Shown here: in pieces, positions 62,589-64,000 of the stretch
Position numbering within the stretch: position 1 is the first letter of the stretch
How the letters are laid out: each line of letters opens with the position of its first letter
Source: Hippophae tibetana
Lineage: Eukaryota > Streptophyta > Magnoliopsida > Rosales > Elaeagnaceae
NCBI GenBank assembly: GCA_037013495.1
Contig: CM072801.1
Coordinates: forward strand, 75,253,816 to 75,317,815
DNA length: 64,000 nucleotides
Direction: 5' to 3'
The notes under the pieces: generated by a model
What the model saw: only the letters and a program-made list of their open reading frames with translations
What the model was told of the DNA's origin: nothing
The model's database searches: none
Position numbers and translations under genes: made by a program

Positions 62589-63893
62589 GTGGGACCAAAA
62601 TTTTAGAAGTCAATACGTATTGCAAAGGATGGAATTTGGTTTCAAAAACACCGAGAAATAAAGTGTCGCTTTGGTGCGGTTTTAGGTATCCAAAGAAGTT
62701 TCAATTTGATATTGTATAATACGCATTTCGATACTCGAATTAAATCTAATAACATTTTAAATTTGTAAACCCAATTAATCCCTTTACTTTTTTGAAACGA
62801 TGAAATGTATTAACTCTCTTGTATTTCTCAAGAACAAAGATTGGTCTAACTCAAAAAACAAAGAAAAGTAAAAGATACTAACATTTTAAAGAAAACATCG
62901 AAATGAAACCCAAAGAGGAAAACAATCACAACAAAGTAGTAAAAAAACACAAGACTTGAGGGACAAATTTCCTTTCTTTTTTTGGCATTCGTGACTTAAG
63001 AAAGCAGAAAGCAAACAAAGGACAAAATGTTTCAAATCTAAAATTCAAAAAATAGATATACGAAGATAGATACACTACTTCAGCAACCCAGGCTATAAAA
63101 CCAAATGATGTGGATCCTTTTCGCGGACAACATAACAACCTTAGAACAATAAGGAATAAGAAATATTGAATTACCAAGAAAATGGTTAAGATGTAAAAAT
63201 TTAAATCATAAAGAGTTAGAACAAAAAACAACATAATAAGGTGGGACCAAAATTTTAGAAGTCAATACGTATTGCAAAGGATGGAATTTGGTTTCAAAAA
63301 CACCGAGAAATAAAGTGTCGCTTTGGTGCGGTTTTAGGTATCCAAAGAAGTTTCAATTTGATATTGTATAATACGCATTTCGATACTCGAATTAAATCTA
63401 ATAACATTTTAAATTTGTAAACCCAATTAATCCCTTTACTTTTTTGAAACGATGAAATGTATTAACTCTCTTGTATTTCTCAAGAACAAAGATTGGTCTA
63501 ACTCAAAAAACAAAGAAAAGTAAAAGATACTAACATTTTAAAGAAAACATCGAAATGAAACCCAAAGAGGAAAACAATCACAACAAAGTAGTAAAAAAAC
63601 ACAAGACTTGAGGGACAAATTTCCTTTCTTTTTTTGGCATTCGTGACTTAAGAAAGCAGAAAGCAAACAAAGGACAAAATGTTTCAAATCTAAAATTCAA
63701 AAAATAGATACACGAAGATAGATACACTACTTTCATCAACCAAGGATATGAGACCAAATTATGTGGATCCTTTTCGCAGACAACCTAATAACCTTAGAAC
63801 AATAAGGAATAAGAAATATTGAATTACCAAGAAAATGGTTAAGATGTAAAAATTGAAATCATAAAGAGTTAGACCAAAAAACAACGCAGCAAG
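62589..63893 (+). repeat. Fresh tandem duplication of one monomer
   Basis: Units 62589 and 63241 have the same 5' portion as far as I compared (aaaggatgg, gtataatacgc, aaatctaat, aacaatcacaac). They part near 63058. The first switches to gatatacg, ctataaaacc and aaatttaaatc with end aacataataag; the second continues with gatacacg, ttcatcaacc and gagaccaaatt like the 59328 unit. The first is therefore a chimera with its crossover between about 63035 and 63058. Confidence 0.8.
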
Positions 63894-64000
63894 GTGGGAC
63901 CAAAAGTTAAGAAGTCAATACGTATTGCAAATGACGGAATTTGGTTTCAAAAACACCGAGAAATAAAGTATCGATTTGGTGCGGTTTTAGGTATCCAAAT
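63894..64000 (+). repeat. Partial monomer at the window edge
   Basis: The first 107 bases of a further unit. It carries gaccaaaagttaag, gacgg and ends tatccaaat, as the gamma-like units (59981, 60633) do, so the array continues past the window without a sign of stopping. The first base of the window is likewise in phase with a monomer start. Confidence 0.9.

Larger units (their letters stand above)
1..64000 (+). repeat. Satellite DNA array, ~652 bp monomer, 98 full copies
   Basis: The start motif gtgggacc recurs at 1, 651, 1302, 1956, 2607, 3258, 3912, 4563, 5213, 5864 and so on to 63894, giving 98 complete head-to-tail units and one partial. Lengths cluster at 650-655 bp; the only strong outlier is the 639 bp unit at 58689. 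No copy is inverted and nothing is inserted between copies. The first monomer is 28.9% G+C by hand count. Subtypes differ by point changes, 1-4 base indels and larger swapped segments. Arrays of this kind are typical of eukaryotic centromeric, pericentromeric or subtelomeric heterochromatin; which of these applies cannot be told from sequence alone. I do not recognise the family. Confidence 0.98.

Noticed and set aside
1..64000. CRISPR array
   Set aside because: Repeats are about 652 bp and contiguous, with no spacers, leader or cas genes.
1..64000. Telomeric repeats or subtelomere boundary
   Set aside because: No runs of ttaggg, tttaggg or their complements were seen; the array runs through both edges.
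1..64000. Ribosomal spacer, 5S gene array or other RNA gene repeat
   Set aside because: No rRNA or tRNA sequence recognised in the monomer, and no convincing Pol III A and B boxes.
1..64000. LTR retrotransposon or other transposon origin
   Set aside because: No terminal inverted repeats, target-site duplications, primer-binding site or coding remnants visible. An old origin from an LTR cannot be excluded but is unsupported.

Overview
The whole 64 kb window is one uninterrupted head-to-tail satellite DNA array. I count 98 complete monomers plus a 107-base partial copy (63894-64000), phased on the recurring start gtgggacc. The mean length is about 652 bp (63,893 bases over 98 units; most are 650-655, one is 639). 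All copies run in the same orientation. I see no interrupting transposon, RNA gene or convincing protein-coding gene. A hand count of the first monomer (1-650) gives A 43.8%, T 27.2%, G+C 28.9%, so it is AT-rich with A strongly favoured over T on the + strand. The scale and layered repeat structure point to eukaryotic heterochromatin (centromeric, pericentromeric or subtelomeric). Many differences between monomer subtypes are CG to TG/CA changes, which suggests a genome with CpG methylation. A plant is plausible, but I recognise neither the satellite family nor the species.

Layout. 1-8470: 13 monomers of mixed subtypes in a scrambled version of the next region's order, including clear chimeras. 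8471-21503: a six-monomer higher-order repeat (HOR) of about 3.91 kb, present three times, with the third copy extended to eight monomers by local triplication of one monomer. 21504-31936: a different subtype set, partly alternating as dimers of about 1.30 kb and then a tandem trimer of about 1.96 kb. 31937-42371: two further tandem trimer pairs and block copies of the preceding 10-16 kb. 42372-49544: mixed subtypes with copies of pos-3-like monomers. 44326-46285 and 49545-57383: a module of three subtypes (alpha, beta, gamma) whose members are singly or doubly present. 57384-64000: a block copied from about 10.44 kb upstream, then a five-monomer repeat and a fresh tandem duplication at the end.

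The interest lies in how the array evolves. Diagnostic variants let individual unequal-crossover junctions be placed to within tens of bases, let HOR copies be ordered by relative age, and show repeated block copying at a spacing of 16 monomers. I found no new enzymatic or defence system, and the recurrent short minus-strand open frames look like by-products of the repeat.
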